A stretch of DNA of 6,605 nt from an uncultured Clostridium sp. (GCA_947246775.1 CAMXTM010000114.1:1-6605), one strand, 5' to 3'. Positions 1 through 6,107 are shown, numbered from the stretch's first letter. The notes: generated by a model from the sequence alone, not told the origin. A program made the numbers and translations.

Positions 1-17
1 ACTAGAGAGGTGACAAA

Positions 18-1484
18 ATGACTTTTACAGAATTTTTACCAATTTTATCAACTGGAATTTTTATATTAAATGTTGTATTTGCAGGACTTGTTGTATTCTT
101 TGAACGGCGTAACCCTGCTAGTAGCTGGGCATGGCTTCTTGTATTACTTTTTATTCCCTTTTTTGGATTTATTATATACATGGTATTTGGCAGAAACAGC
201 AAAAGAGAAAAAATGTTTATACAAAAAGAAAAATATGATACAGAAGTATATTATCGTTATTTATTATTTAATGACAATTCCCTTGATATGCTTCGCTCTC
301 AAAAAAAAATAATTGAGAACAAAAGCCAATACATTGTACGAGAAAATTTAGATGACCTAATCTCTCTCCTTGTTAATGCTGGCAGTTGGGTTACTACTAA
401 CAATACCTTAACCCATTTTATAGATGGTAACAGCAAATTTAATGCACTAATAGAAGATATTCGTCATGCAAAAAAGTTTATACACATGGAATATTATATC
501 TTAAGAGGAGATGATTTAGGTAAAAAAATAGTACATGAATTAGCGCTCAAAGCAAAAGAGGGTGTAGAAGTTCGTTTACTTTATGATGGTATGGGTTGCA
601 GCAGCCTTCCTCGTAAGTTTTTTCAAGAACTAGAACAAAATGGCGGATATGCAATTGCTTTTTTACCTCGCTTTCTCATTCGCTTAAACTATCGTGACCA
701 CAGAAAACTTTGTATTATAGATGGTGAAATTGGTTACATCGGCGGTTTTAACATAGGCAACGAATATTTAGGCATTGTCAAACGATATGGTGAATGGCGT
801 GACACTCACCTTAGAATACAAGGTGATGCAGTAGACCAATTACAAATTCGTTTTATGATGGACTGGAATTTTACTACTGCTTATGCTCCTATTTCTCTCA
901 AAAAATTATATTTTCCTGACAGAGAGCAAATAGATGGCATCAAAATGCAAATTATATCAAGCGGTCCTGACACTGTTTGGAAAAATATATGGAATGGTTA
1001 TTTTAAAATGATGAATGAGGCAGAAAAACACATCTATATTGAAACACCTTATTTTGTTCCTGATGATGGTATACTGGAATCCTTGCGTGTTGCAGCACTT
1101 TCTGGTATTGATGTTCGCATTATCATTCCTGGTAATCCAGACCACTTTTTTGTCTATTGGGCAAGTATGTCCTATCTAGGCGAACTTTTAGAAGCTGGTG
1201 TACGCTGCTATCAATATGAAAAAGGATTTATTCATACAAAAGCTGTATTTATTGACAGTGAAGTTTGCTCTATTGGTACTGCTAATATGGATATTCGCAG
1301 TTTTGACTTAAATTTTGAAATCAATGCTTTTTTATATGACAAACAAACTACAACCTTACTAGAACAAGACTTTTTAAATGATTTAAATAACTGTGTAGAA
1401 ATCACAAAAGAATGGTACATCAAACGAAAATGGTGGTTCAGAGTCAAAGAATCTGTTTCTCGTCTGATTTCTCCCATGTTATAA
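18..1484 (+). CDS. cls: Cardiolipin synthase (phospholipase D superfamily, ClsA type)
   Basis: This membrane enzyme joins two phosphatidylglycerol molecules to give cardiolipin and glycerol. The 488-residue product has the usual length and layout. Two N-terminal membrane helices (about residues 5-27 and 36-57) flank the NPASSWAW segment typical of the PLDc_N region. Two HKD catalytic motifs follow: HRKLCIID with H228, K230 and D235, then HTKAVFID with H406, K408 and D413. Each is followed by the expected G/S-x-G/N segment (IGGFNIGNEY and IGTANMDIRS). The ATG at 18 has a good ribosome binding site, GAGAGGTGA at 5-13. Its promoter lies outside the window. The thioesterase gene begins 29 bp downstream on the same strand, so they are probably co-transcribed. 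No key residue is missing. Family assignment is secure; which of several host Cls paralogues this is cannot be told. Confidence 0.96.
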   Translation: MTFTEFLPILSTGIFILNVVFAGLVVFFERRNPASSWAWLLVLLFIPFFGFIIYMVFGRNSKREKMFIQKEKYDTEVYYRYLLFNDNSLDMLRSQKKIIENKSQYIVRENLDDLISLLVNAGSWVTTNNTLTHFIDGNSKFNALIEDIRHAKKFIHMEYYILRGDDLGKKIVHELALKAKEGVEVRLLYDGMGCSSLPRKFFQELEQNGGYAIAFLPRFLIRLNYRDHRKLCIIDGEIGYIGGFNIGNEYLGIVKRYGEWRDTHLRIQGDAVDQLQIRFMMDWNFTTAYAPISLKKLYFPDREQIDGIKMQIISSGPDTVWKNIWNGYFKMMNEAEKHIYIETPYFVPDDGILESLRVAALSGIDVRIIIPGNPDHFFVYWASMSYLGELLEAGVRCYQYEKGFIHTKAVFIDSEVCSIGTANMDIRSFDLNFEINAFLYDKQTTTLLEQDFLNDLNNCVEITKEWYIKRKWWFRVKESVSRLISPML

Positions 1485-1513
1485 TATGGAAAAGAAAAAA
1501 GGAGAAAAAAATT

Positions 1514-2269
1514 ATGGATAAAAGCTATACTGAACAACAACAAATTAGTTATTTTGAAGTAGACAGTAATTTATATATTACTCCCTCTGCACTCGCATTT
1601 CATTTACAAGATACAGCAATCCGTCATTCAGCAAGTTTAGGCTACACATTAGATTACATGGCTCAGCACCACAGGGGTTGGGCTGTTGTCAACTGGCATA
1701 TTATTATAGACCATATGCCAAAATGTGGTGAAACGATTACAATCAAAACTTGGAGCAGCAAATGCCGTCGTATGCAAGCAGAACGCTCTTATATACTATA
1801 TGACCAGTTTAACAATATTGCTGCTCATATTGCTTCCCGATGGATATTTATGGACTTAGAAGAAAGAAAACCAACTGCTATTGGTGCTGAAATGGAAGAA
1901 AAATATGGCAATACAGAAATTACTGCAATAGAAAATGAAAAATATAAAATGCCAAAATTACAAAAAGATGATGCTATTATACAAAGAACATTTATTGTCA
2001 CTCGCAGAGATACAGACAATAATGGTCATACCAATAATGTAAAATATATTGAGTGGGCAATTGACGACATACCAGATGAAATTTATAACAATATGACCAT
2101 TTCAGATATTCGTGTTGTTTATCGCAAAGAATGTTATAAAGGTGATGCAGTTACGTCAAAATGCTGTGTACACACACTGGAAAATGGTATAAAAGAAGTT
2201 ATTTCTTTTTTTGAAGATGGAGCTGGTAAAGGTACTGTATTTGCAGAAGTGGTAACACAGTGGAAATAG
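1514..2269 (+). CDS. Acyl-ACP thioesterase (FatA/FatB-like, double hotdog)
   Basis: This cytoplasmic enzyme hydrolyses acyl-ACP to free fatty acid and ACP, ending or diverting fatty acid synthesis. The 251-residue product has the usual length for bacterial members. An N-terminal hotdog half (about 1-125) carries the WHIIIDHMPKCGETITIKTW stretch. The C-terminal half (about 155-251) carries DTDNNGHTNNVKYIEW, where D168, N170 and H172 match the D-x-N-x-H catalytic motif of plant FatB. VVYRKEC follows, supplying E206 and C207, so all proposed catalytic residues are present. The start at ATG 1514 is chosen because GGAG at 1501-1504 precedes it by 9 nt. An in-frame ATG at 1412 would overlap cls by 73 bp, lacks a ribosome site, and adds residues unlike the family. 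It probably shares a transcript with cls. Its last 71 bp overlap the opposing membrane-protein gene. Chain-length preference cannot be read from the sequence. Confidence 0.93.
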   Translation: MDKSYTEQQQISYFEVDSNLYITPSALAFHLQDTAIRHSASLGYTLDYMAQHHRGWAVVNWHIIIDHMPKCGETITIKTWSSKCRRMQAERSYILYDQFNNIAAHIASRWIFMDLEERKPTAIGAEMEEKYGNTEITAIENEKYKMPKLQKDDAIIQRTFIVTRRDTDNNGHTNNVKYIEWAIDDIPDEIYNNMTISDIRVVYRKECYKGDAVTSKCCVHTLENGIKEVISFFEDGAGKGTVFAEVVTQWK

Positions 2270-2843
2270 TATGTTGTGGTGCAAAGGAAAGCAAAAGCTG
2301 TGAGGGCAAATACAGTATCCAGATACATTTTGCTATAAAAATATTTGCTGTTAAATAAGAAATTGCTGTACAACAATCACATAATACAAATAAAAACAAT
2401 CCAATCACATACATTTTACTACACTTTTGACACAGTGCTACTACAATATGAGACAAAAAAACACTGCTATAAAAAACTGCAACAACATATAAAGGCAAAA
2501 AACTGAATAAAATACCAAAGGGCAGCAGCAACATCATACATTGTTGCTGCCTTTTTTCATATTCCAAAAAAGGTAACATTTGACACAAATAAAGTATATG
2601 AACTATTGTAAAAAACGCAACTCCTAAGCTATAAAATGATGTGAACAATAATAGATAATCACAAAATATGGTATAGCACAATGTCATCTTTTTTATATTA
2701 TTTGCTGCAAAAAATAATAACATCATTGCCAAAAATTTAAAATGACTACTCGTAATTCCCTTTATACGATATATATTAAAGTCCATTCCTACAAATAGTA
2801 TAAAACAAACTACAATACAAAAAAATAAGTATTTTTTATTCAA
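2199..2843 (-). CDS. YhhN/TMEM86-like membrane protein (putative lysoplasmalogenase family)
   Basis: This is a very hydrophobic protein of 214 residues with about eight membrane segments. The family includes enzymes that cleave the vinyl-ether bond of lysoplasmalogens. Supporting features are the FKFLAMMLLF helix near 35-45, CDYLLLF with D62, FFTIVHILYL with H82, and near the end LCDCCTAIS with D156 followed by IWILYLPSQLLLS. This spacing of two intramembrane Asp residues and a terminal YLP-x-Q-x-LL helix is what I recall of the family; no alignment was made. The start is TTG 2843, set by a strong upstream ribosome site. The frame stays open to TTG 2954, but those 37 residues look like untranslated leader. 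Twelve cysteines is unusually many. The last 27 residues extend past the expected final helix and largely overlap the thioesterase gene. Family call is moderately sure, enzyme activity is not. Confidence 0.75.
   Translation of the reverse strand: MNKKYLFFCIVVCFILFVGMDFNIYRIKGITSSHFKFLAMMLLFFAANNIKKMTLCYTIFCDYLLLFTSFYSLGVAFFTIVHILYLCQMLPFLEYEKRQQQCMMLLLPFGILFSFLPLYVVAVFYSSVFLSHIVVALCQKCSKMYVIGLFLFVLCDCCTAISYLTANIFIAKCIWILYLPSQLLLSFAPQHTISTVLPLLQIQYLYQLHLQKKK
2517..2557 (+). terminator. Intrinsic terminator of the cls-thioesterase operon, inside the opposing gene
   Basis: A 9-bp stem GCAGCAACA (2525-2533) pairs with TGTTGCTGC (2542-2550) around an 8-nt loop. It continues after a 3-nt bulge as AAAGG (2517-2521) with CCTTT (2551-2555), and six Ts run from 2552 to 2557. 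On the - strand the same stem is followed by CCCTTTGG and lacks a T tract, so the signal is directional for the + strand. It lies about 250 bp past the thioesterase stop, within codons of the membrane protein (around its QQQ and LLL residues). No other + strand terminator was seen nearer the stop. Confidence 0.72.
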
Positions 2844-2847
2844 AATT

Positions 2848-2855
2848 ATCACCTC
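2848..2855 (-). promoter_or_regulatory. Ribosome binding site fixing the TTG start of the YhhN-like gene
   Basis: GAGGTGAT on the - strand sits 5 nt upstream of TTG 2843-2841, an almost ideal Shine-Dalgarno match and spacing. It decides the start over TTG 2954, which would place this site inside the coding sequence. Confidence 0.8.
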
Positions 2856-2892
2856 AATAAAACAATACCCAAAAAATATTGTTTCATACTGG

Positions 2893-2922
2893 ATAACATT
2901 TTTTAAAAAATACTTTTTGCAA
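2893..2922 (-). promoter_or_regulatory. Possible promoter of the YhhN-like gene
   Basis: On the - strand TTGCAA (2922-2917) and TGTTAT (2898-2893) are separated by 18 bp, each matching 4 of 6 bases of the vegetative consensus. It lies after the hairpin that follows the diguanylate cyclase gene and about 40 bp before the ribosome site, which is where a promoter would be expected. The match is weak, and AT-rich DNA gives many such hits. Confidence 0.3.
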
Positions 2923-2942
2923 ATAAATATAAAACAAAGCAG

Positions 2943-2980
2943 TTTCACAACCAATTTTTAAATAAAAATTGATTGTGAAA
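2943..2980 (-). terminator. Long hairpin after the diguanylate cyclase gene, probable weak terminator
   Basis: Two 18-nt arms (2943-2960 and 2963-2980) are complementary except at one position and are separated by 2 nt. In - strand RNA the odd position is a U-G wobble, so the stem is fully paired. In + strand RNA it is a C-A mismatch. This favours a function in the - strand transcript, 14 bp after the cyclase stop. The stem is AT-rich and only an interrupted T-rich stretch follows (CTGCTTTGTTTTATATTT), so termination may be incomplete. A protein-binding palindrome is an alternative. Confidence 0.5.
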
Positions 2981-2994
2981 TACTTTTATATAAT

Positions 2995-5448
2995 TTACTT
3001 TTCATTACTATCAGAATATAATGTAAATCTATCCCTGCCCTTATTTTTAGAAACATACAATGCAGTATCTGCTTTTTCTAATAACATTTGATAATCTGAA
3101 GCATCATTAGGATATAATGCTGCACCTACACTTCCTGTAATATTCCAAGTAGTTTCCCCTCTTTGATATTGCTCACGGAATACTTCCAGCAAGCCTTGTA
3201 ATTTTTTAGTTAAAATTTTTTCAGAAGAAACGTTTTTCATAAATACAACAAATTCATCGCCACCATATCTTGCAATAACATCTTCTGATTCTCTAAAGAA
3301 ATTACGAAGTCTTTTTGCAACAGTCAGCAACACATCATCACCTATAGCATGACCTAAGGTATCATTGACTTTCTTAAAATAATCTACATCTATAAATATG
3401 AGTGCGCCCGGAATTTGCTCCTCTAATACTGCCAATACTTTTTCTCTAAAAATAGCCCTGTTATACAATCCTGTGAGAGGGTCTCTCCTTGCTCTTTCTC
3501 TCCATGTTGTAGCTTCACTCTGCATCTGTCGCAATGCATTGATATTAACCAATGTTCCTACTATTCTCAAACATCTATTTTTATTTTCGTCCCATAGTGG
3601 ATTACAATGTATTTCAAACCACTCATAAGAACCATTTGTTGTCAAAAGACGAAGTTGCGCTTTTATACTAATACTATCTAATAAACATTGTTTATAAATA
3701 TTTTTTAATATATTCATATCTCCTTGAAATACAACATTCGATTTTAACAACCATTTTTGAAAATCATCATAGCACAAATTCATACCAATTTGATTTTTAA
3801 TTGCTTCTGAAAATACAATTTTATCACTTTCTACGTGATACTGAAAAGGAATACTTGTATAATATTGCTCATCTACTTCCTCAATAAATTCAAAATTATC
3901 ACTATTATTATCATATACTAATATTCTATGATTAGAACCAGCAATATTTTTATGATACTTTTCTTTAAATTCTTCCAATTGTAATCTTATTTCGATATAG
4001 CTCGTAATATCTATCATAACAAATAAATATACTGGTTTTCCATCTTCTTCTATACTAAATTGATTTCCTTCCAAATGAATCCACATGATTTCTTCTCTTG
4101 CATCAAGCATCCTTAATTCCATTTTAAAGCGATTATGCTGTTGCACAATTCTATCAAATTCTTTTTGCGCTATTTTTCTATCTAAACTATAAATGCTAGA
4201 AAAAAATCCTGCTCCCTCTTTTTTTCCAAACATTTCATAAAAATAATCATTTGTTTCTAATATTGTTAATCTATCATCTAAATGTATTTTCGCTACTCCG
4301 CCTGGCAAACTATTAAACGTGTTTTGTTGTTCTATTTCCAAACGTTTTTTTTCAGAAGTATCCATCAATATACCATAGTACACTGGATAACCTGATTGTT
4401 CACCTATACACATCGCTTGCAACTGAAACCAATGTACCATACCATTTTCCATTCTCTTTGGTGCTTCCCACCAAAAAGGTTCTCGTCTTTTTCCCTTATC
4501 TATAGCGGACTGAATATATTTTTTTCTCTCTTTTTCTTCTAGCCAAGGCAATACTTTTCCCTTTAATTCAAAATATTCATCATGATTCATACATATAACT
4601 TCAAAATATTGAGGGCTGCCTTCTAGCAAGTAAATGTCATCTTCTGTTACCATATATTTTCCGCTTGCGCCTCTCATACTAGAATGTGTAAACTCTAACT
4701 GTTCTTGCTGTTCTTTCTCTTTATCTTTACTTTCTGTAATATCCCTAACCAATATAATACTTAATATATCTTTGCTATATGTACTTTCTAGCAAAAAACA
4801 GCCACAAGAAAGCCATTTTTTTTCTTTCTCAAAATACAAGTCTAATAATATCTTTTTTTCACCATTCTGAAAAGAATTTAAAAAATTTTCTATTGAAAAG
4901 GTAGAACGCCAAATTTCTCTTTGTTCTTCTTTTAACTTTTGTTCTATAACATCAAATAAATTTTGCAATTCCCCTCTTTCTGGCAAGTCAAATATCTCAC
5001 TATTATGAAATACATTATATTCTCCTCTATTTAAGTCACTTACTACTGTCATTTCATATACCTGAGATAGTGAATGGGATAGAAAAGTCTTTGTAATTTC
5101 AAATTCTTTTTCTTCTGTTGTTCCAATATGTGGTGATATCGTTACTACAAAAGCCTTTGTTGTTCCTTGCCATAAAATACTCATAGCACAAATGTCAACT
5201 ACTGTATTTGTTTTTTCATCATATCCCACTGTTTTATTATATTCCATATCTTCTATGGTTTTTACAGGACAATTCTCACATTGTCCTTTCCAAAGTCCAC
5301 GACAAACCATATCATTTGTCAATTCACTATTCATTTCTTTTGCCTTTTTATTGACATATAATATTTTATGGTCTTCTTGTCTAACTACTATAATAGATGT
5401 ATCCCCCAAAACATCTAATAGCTCTTCTACATTCATAACTGTTTTCAT
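2995..5448 (-). CDS. Multi-PAS sensor diguanylate cyclase (GGDEF)
   Basis: This soluble protein of 817 residues makes cyclic di-GMP from two GTP under control of PAS-type sensors. No membrane helix or signal peptide is visible. In order I see PAS 1 (about 10-105), a PAS-like segment (130-238), PAS 3 (265-368), PAS 4 (376-485), a PAS 5-like segment (505-637), a short linker, and GGDEF (650-813). The cyclase has DPLTGLYNR (656-664), IDVDYFKKVND (686-696), GGDEF (729-733) and ALYVSKNKGRDRF (796-808), so it should be active. At the inhibitory site, RxxD is replaced by ESED (720-723), with Arg shifted one residue. PAS 1 carries a C-x7-C-x2-C cluster (C49, C57, C60) plus C87, possibly for metal or redox sensing. 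No EAL domain is present. ATG 5448 follows AAGGAGG (5466-5460) at 11 nt, slightly long. The signal sensed is unknown. Confidence 0.95.
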   Translation of the reverse strand: MKTVMNVEELLDVLGDTSIIVVRQEDHKILYVNKKAKEMNSELTNDMVCRGLWKGQCENCPVKTIEDMEYNKTVGYDEKTNTVVDICAMSILWQGTTKAFVVTISPHIGTTEEKEFEITKTFLSHSLSQVYEMTVVSDLNRGEYNVFHNSEIFDLPERGELQNLFDVIEQKLKEEQREIWRSTFSIENFLNSFQNGEKKILLDLYFEKEKKWLSCGCFLLESTYSKDILSIILVRDITESKDKEKEQQEQLEFTHSSMRGASGKYMVTEDDIYLLEGSPQYFEVICMNHDEYFELKGKVLPWLEEKERKKYIQSAIDKGKRREPFWWEAPKRMENGMVHWFQLQAMCIGEQSGYPVYYGILMDTSEKKRLEIEQQNTFNSLPGGVAKIHLDDRLTILETNDYFYEMFGKKEGAGFFSSIYSLDRKIAQKEFDRIVQQHNRFKMELRMLDAREEIMWIHLEGNQFSIEEDGKPVYLFVMIDITSYIEIRLQLEEFKEKYHKNIAGSNHRILVYDNNSDNFEFIEEVDEQYYTSIPFQYHVESDKIVFSEAIKNQIGMNLCYDDFQKWLLKSNVVFQGDMNILKNIYKQCLLDSISIKAQLRLLTTNGSYEWFEIHCNPLWDENKNRCLRIVGTLVNINALRQMQSEATTWRERARRDPLTGLYNRAIFREKVLAVLEEQIPGALIFIDVDYFKKVNDTLGHAIGDDVLLTVAKRLRNFFRESEDVIARYGGDEFVVFMKNVSSEKILTKKLQGLLEVFREQYQRGETTWNITGSVGAALYPNDASDYQMLLEKADTALYVSKNKGRDRFTLYSDSNEK

Positions 5449-5515
5449 AATGCTATAAACCTCCTTCCTTTTGATAAAACCCTTTTCCTACTTTACCAAA
5501 ATTACATTCCTTTTT

Positions 5516-5541
5516 ATATCGGGAAGTTTCTTGCTTATTTA
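5516..5541 (-). promoter_or_regulatory. Sigma-28/sigma-D (motility) type promoter for the diguanylate cyclase
   Basis: On the - strand TAAA (5541-5538), 14 bp, then CCCGATAT (5523-5516) matches the known Bacillus sigma-D consensus TAAA-N15-GCCGATAT at 11 of 12 positions, with a spacer one base short but within the range seen for this factor. Transcription would start near 5510, giving a leader of about 60 nt that carries the AAGGAGG ribosome site. The GC-containing CCCGATAT stands out in very AT-rich DNA. I found no other CCGATA in the window. Function is inferred. Confidence 0.6.
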
Positions 5542-5551
5542 GGCAACGAAA

Positions 5552-5582
5552 ACACCTTTTTTGCTCCCCTCAAAAAAGATGT
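5552..5582 (-). other. Leader hairpin with a purine loop (attenuator or structured RNA candidate)
   Basis: Two 12-nt arms (5552-5563 and 5571-5582) enclose a 7-nt loop. The - strand RNA pairs completely with one U-G wobble, whereas the + strand RNA has a C-A mismatch, so the - strand sense is favoured. The loop reads AGGGGAG, and its GGGGAG could pair with CUUCCC (5526-5521) downstream to form a pseudoknot. Only a short T run follows, so it is at best a weak terminator. It lies upstream of the sigma-28-like start and downstream of both vegetative-type promoters. Confidence 0.4.
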
Positions 5583-5640
5583 AAGGACACTATAAAATAG
5601 CTTTTTTATAATTTATCTATTTATAAGTATTTTAAAAATA

Positions 5641-5724
5641 TTTTACTCAACACCTAGAATTATACCACATTTTTACTCATATTTTTATAAAATATTTTTT
5701 AAAATCTCTTTTTACTCATATTTT
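5641..5724 (-). repeat. Direct repeats, 16 bp twice plus a 9-bp third copy
   Basis: TTTTTACTCATATTTT occurs identically at 5670-5685 and 5709-5724, and its core TTTTACTCA again at 5641-5649. In the cyclase direction the core is TGAGTAAAA. The offsets are 39 and 30 bp. The middle copy directly precedes the extended -10 at 5664-5659, a position suited to an activator or repressor site. Low sequence complexity makes chance duplication possible, but the TGAG core is not simple AT. Confidence 0.45.
5659..5667 (-). promoter_or_regulatory. Extended -10 promoter element
   Basis: TGGTATAAT on the - strand (5667-5659) is a perfect extended -10 with the TG-N-TATAAT form. No good -35 is visible 17 bp upstream, where the direct repeat lies instead. 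A start near 5652 would give a cyclase leader of about 200 nt containing the hairpin at 5552-5582. Confidence 0.45.
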
Positions 5725-5770
5725 AATTGATTTTGTTAAAAAATTTTATACATTTTTTATTCTTTTTGCT

Positions 5771-5800
5771 ATTATAGCATAGCTAAAAGACTTGATTCAA
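5771..5800 (-). promoter_or_regulatory. Vegetative promoter with extended -10
   Basis: TTGAAT (5800-5795), an 18-bp spacer, and TATAAT (5776-5771) preceded by TGC give a near-consensus sigma-A promoter with an extended -10. It is the best vegetative promoter in the window. It lies just past the terminator of the small gene and points toward the cyclase, starting near 5764. Confidence 0.6.
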
Positions 5801-5848
5801 TGTTAATGTTACAATTTCCTATACTTTTTATTTACTGAAACAAAATAC

Positions 5849-5893
5849 AAAAAAGCAGACAAATATTATATCTCTACAACATTTGTCTGCTTT
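5849..5893 (-). terminator. Intrinsic terminator of the small membrane-protein gene
   Basis: Perfect 13-bp arms (5852-5864 and 5881-5893) with a 16-nt loop form a stem containing GCAGACAAAT. On the - strand it is followed by a run of Ts (CTGCTTTTTTGTATTTTG). It begins 10 bp after the stop codon at 5903, and separates the small gene from the cyclase control region. Confidence 0.85.
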
Positions 5894-5902
5894 CCACTGT
5901 TT

Positions 5903-6097
5903 TTACAGTTCTAGCAAATCATCAACTGCATCTTCTACAATATCTTCGGCTTTTCTTGCCATGTGTCTGCCTTTTTTCATCATTTTACTGCCTTTTCTTT
6001 TTATAGATTGATAATTTTTTTGGTCTTGCAGCAAACAACCAAGTCCAAACGCTGTCACCAATCCTCCTGTTACAATACCCATTGTAAAACCTTTCAC
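5903..6097 (-). CDS. Small basic membrane-anchored protein (YtxH-like layout), unknown function
   Basis: I do not recognise a defined family. The 64-residue product has one N-terminal glycine-rich membrane helix (about 4-23, with a GGLVTAFGLG stretch). A strongly basic segment follows (KRKGSKMMKKGRHMARK, about 33-49), then an acidic amphipathic tail (EDIVEDAVDDLLEL). The layout resembles YtxH-type small envelope proteins. Two starts compete: GTG 6097, with AAAGGAG 10 nt upstream, and ATG 6082, with AAAGG 7 nt upstream, which would give 59 residues. I prefer GTG for its stronger ribosome site. A clear terminator right after the stop supports a real gene. The basic helix next to the membrane suggests contact with lipid headgroups or nucleic acid, but this is only inference. 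Confidence 0.75.
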   Translation of the reverse strand: MKGFTMGIVTGGLVTAFGLGCLLQDQKNYQSIKRKGSKMMKKGRHMARKAEDIVEDAVDDLLEL

Positions 6098-6107
6098 TGG
6101 ATATCCA

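Larger units (their letters stand above)
5449..5902 (-). other. Long control region of the diguanylate cyclase gene (about 450 bp without a gene)
   Basis: This AT-rich stretch holds no credible coding sequence in either direction. Read toward the cyclase it contains the small gene's terminator, an extended -10 promoter (5771-5800), a 16-bp direct repeat, a second extended -10 (5659-5667), a hairpin (5552-5582), a sigma-28-like promoter (5516-5541) and the cyclase ribosome site. A transcript from the farthest promoter would have a leader of about 315 nt. I compared the leader by eye with the c-di-GMP-I, c-di-GMP-II, fluoride and preQ1 riboswitch consensus patterns and found no match. Confidence 0.6.

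Noticed and set aside
1412..1513. N-terminal extension of the thioesterase from ATG 1412
   Set aside because: It overlaps the cls coding end, has no ribosome site and no family-like residues, while ATG 1514 has GGAG at good spacing.
1232..1543. Open frame on the - strand across the cls/thioesterase junction
   Set aside because: It is antisense to the cls HKD2 region and the junction, with no family features; cls is unambiguous here.
2164..2173. Palindrome TGTGTACACA near the end of the thioesterase gene
   Set aside because: It lies in coding sequence and has no loop or T tract, so it is not a terminator for the opposing gene.
2844..2954. N-terminal extension of the YhhN-like protein from TTG 2954
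   Set aside because: It would bury the GAGGTGAT ribosome site in the coding sequence, and the start would fall inside the hairpin at 2943-2980.
3398..3628. Open frame on the + strand within the GGDEF region
   Set aside because: The opposite strand encodes conserved GGDEF motifs, so this is a shadow, as are the + frames at 4634-4870 and 5192-5458.
5591..5610. AT-only inverted repeat TATAAAA/TTTTATA
   Set aside because: A 7-bp stem of A and T in a very AT-rich stretch is expected by chance.
5449..5640. Cyclic di-GMP riboswitch before the cyclase
   Set aside because: Neither the GEMM-I core (CACGCA...GGCAAACC) nor the class II pattern can be found in the leader.
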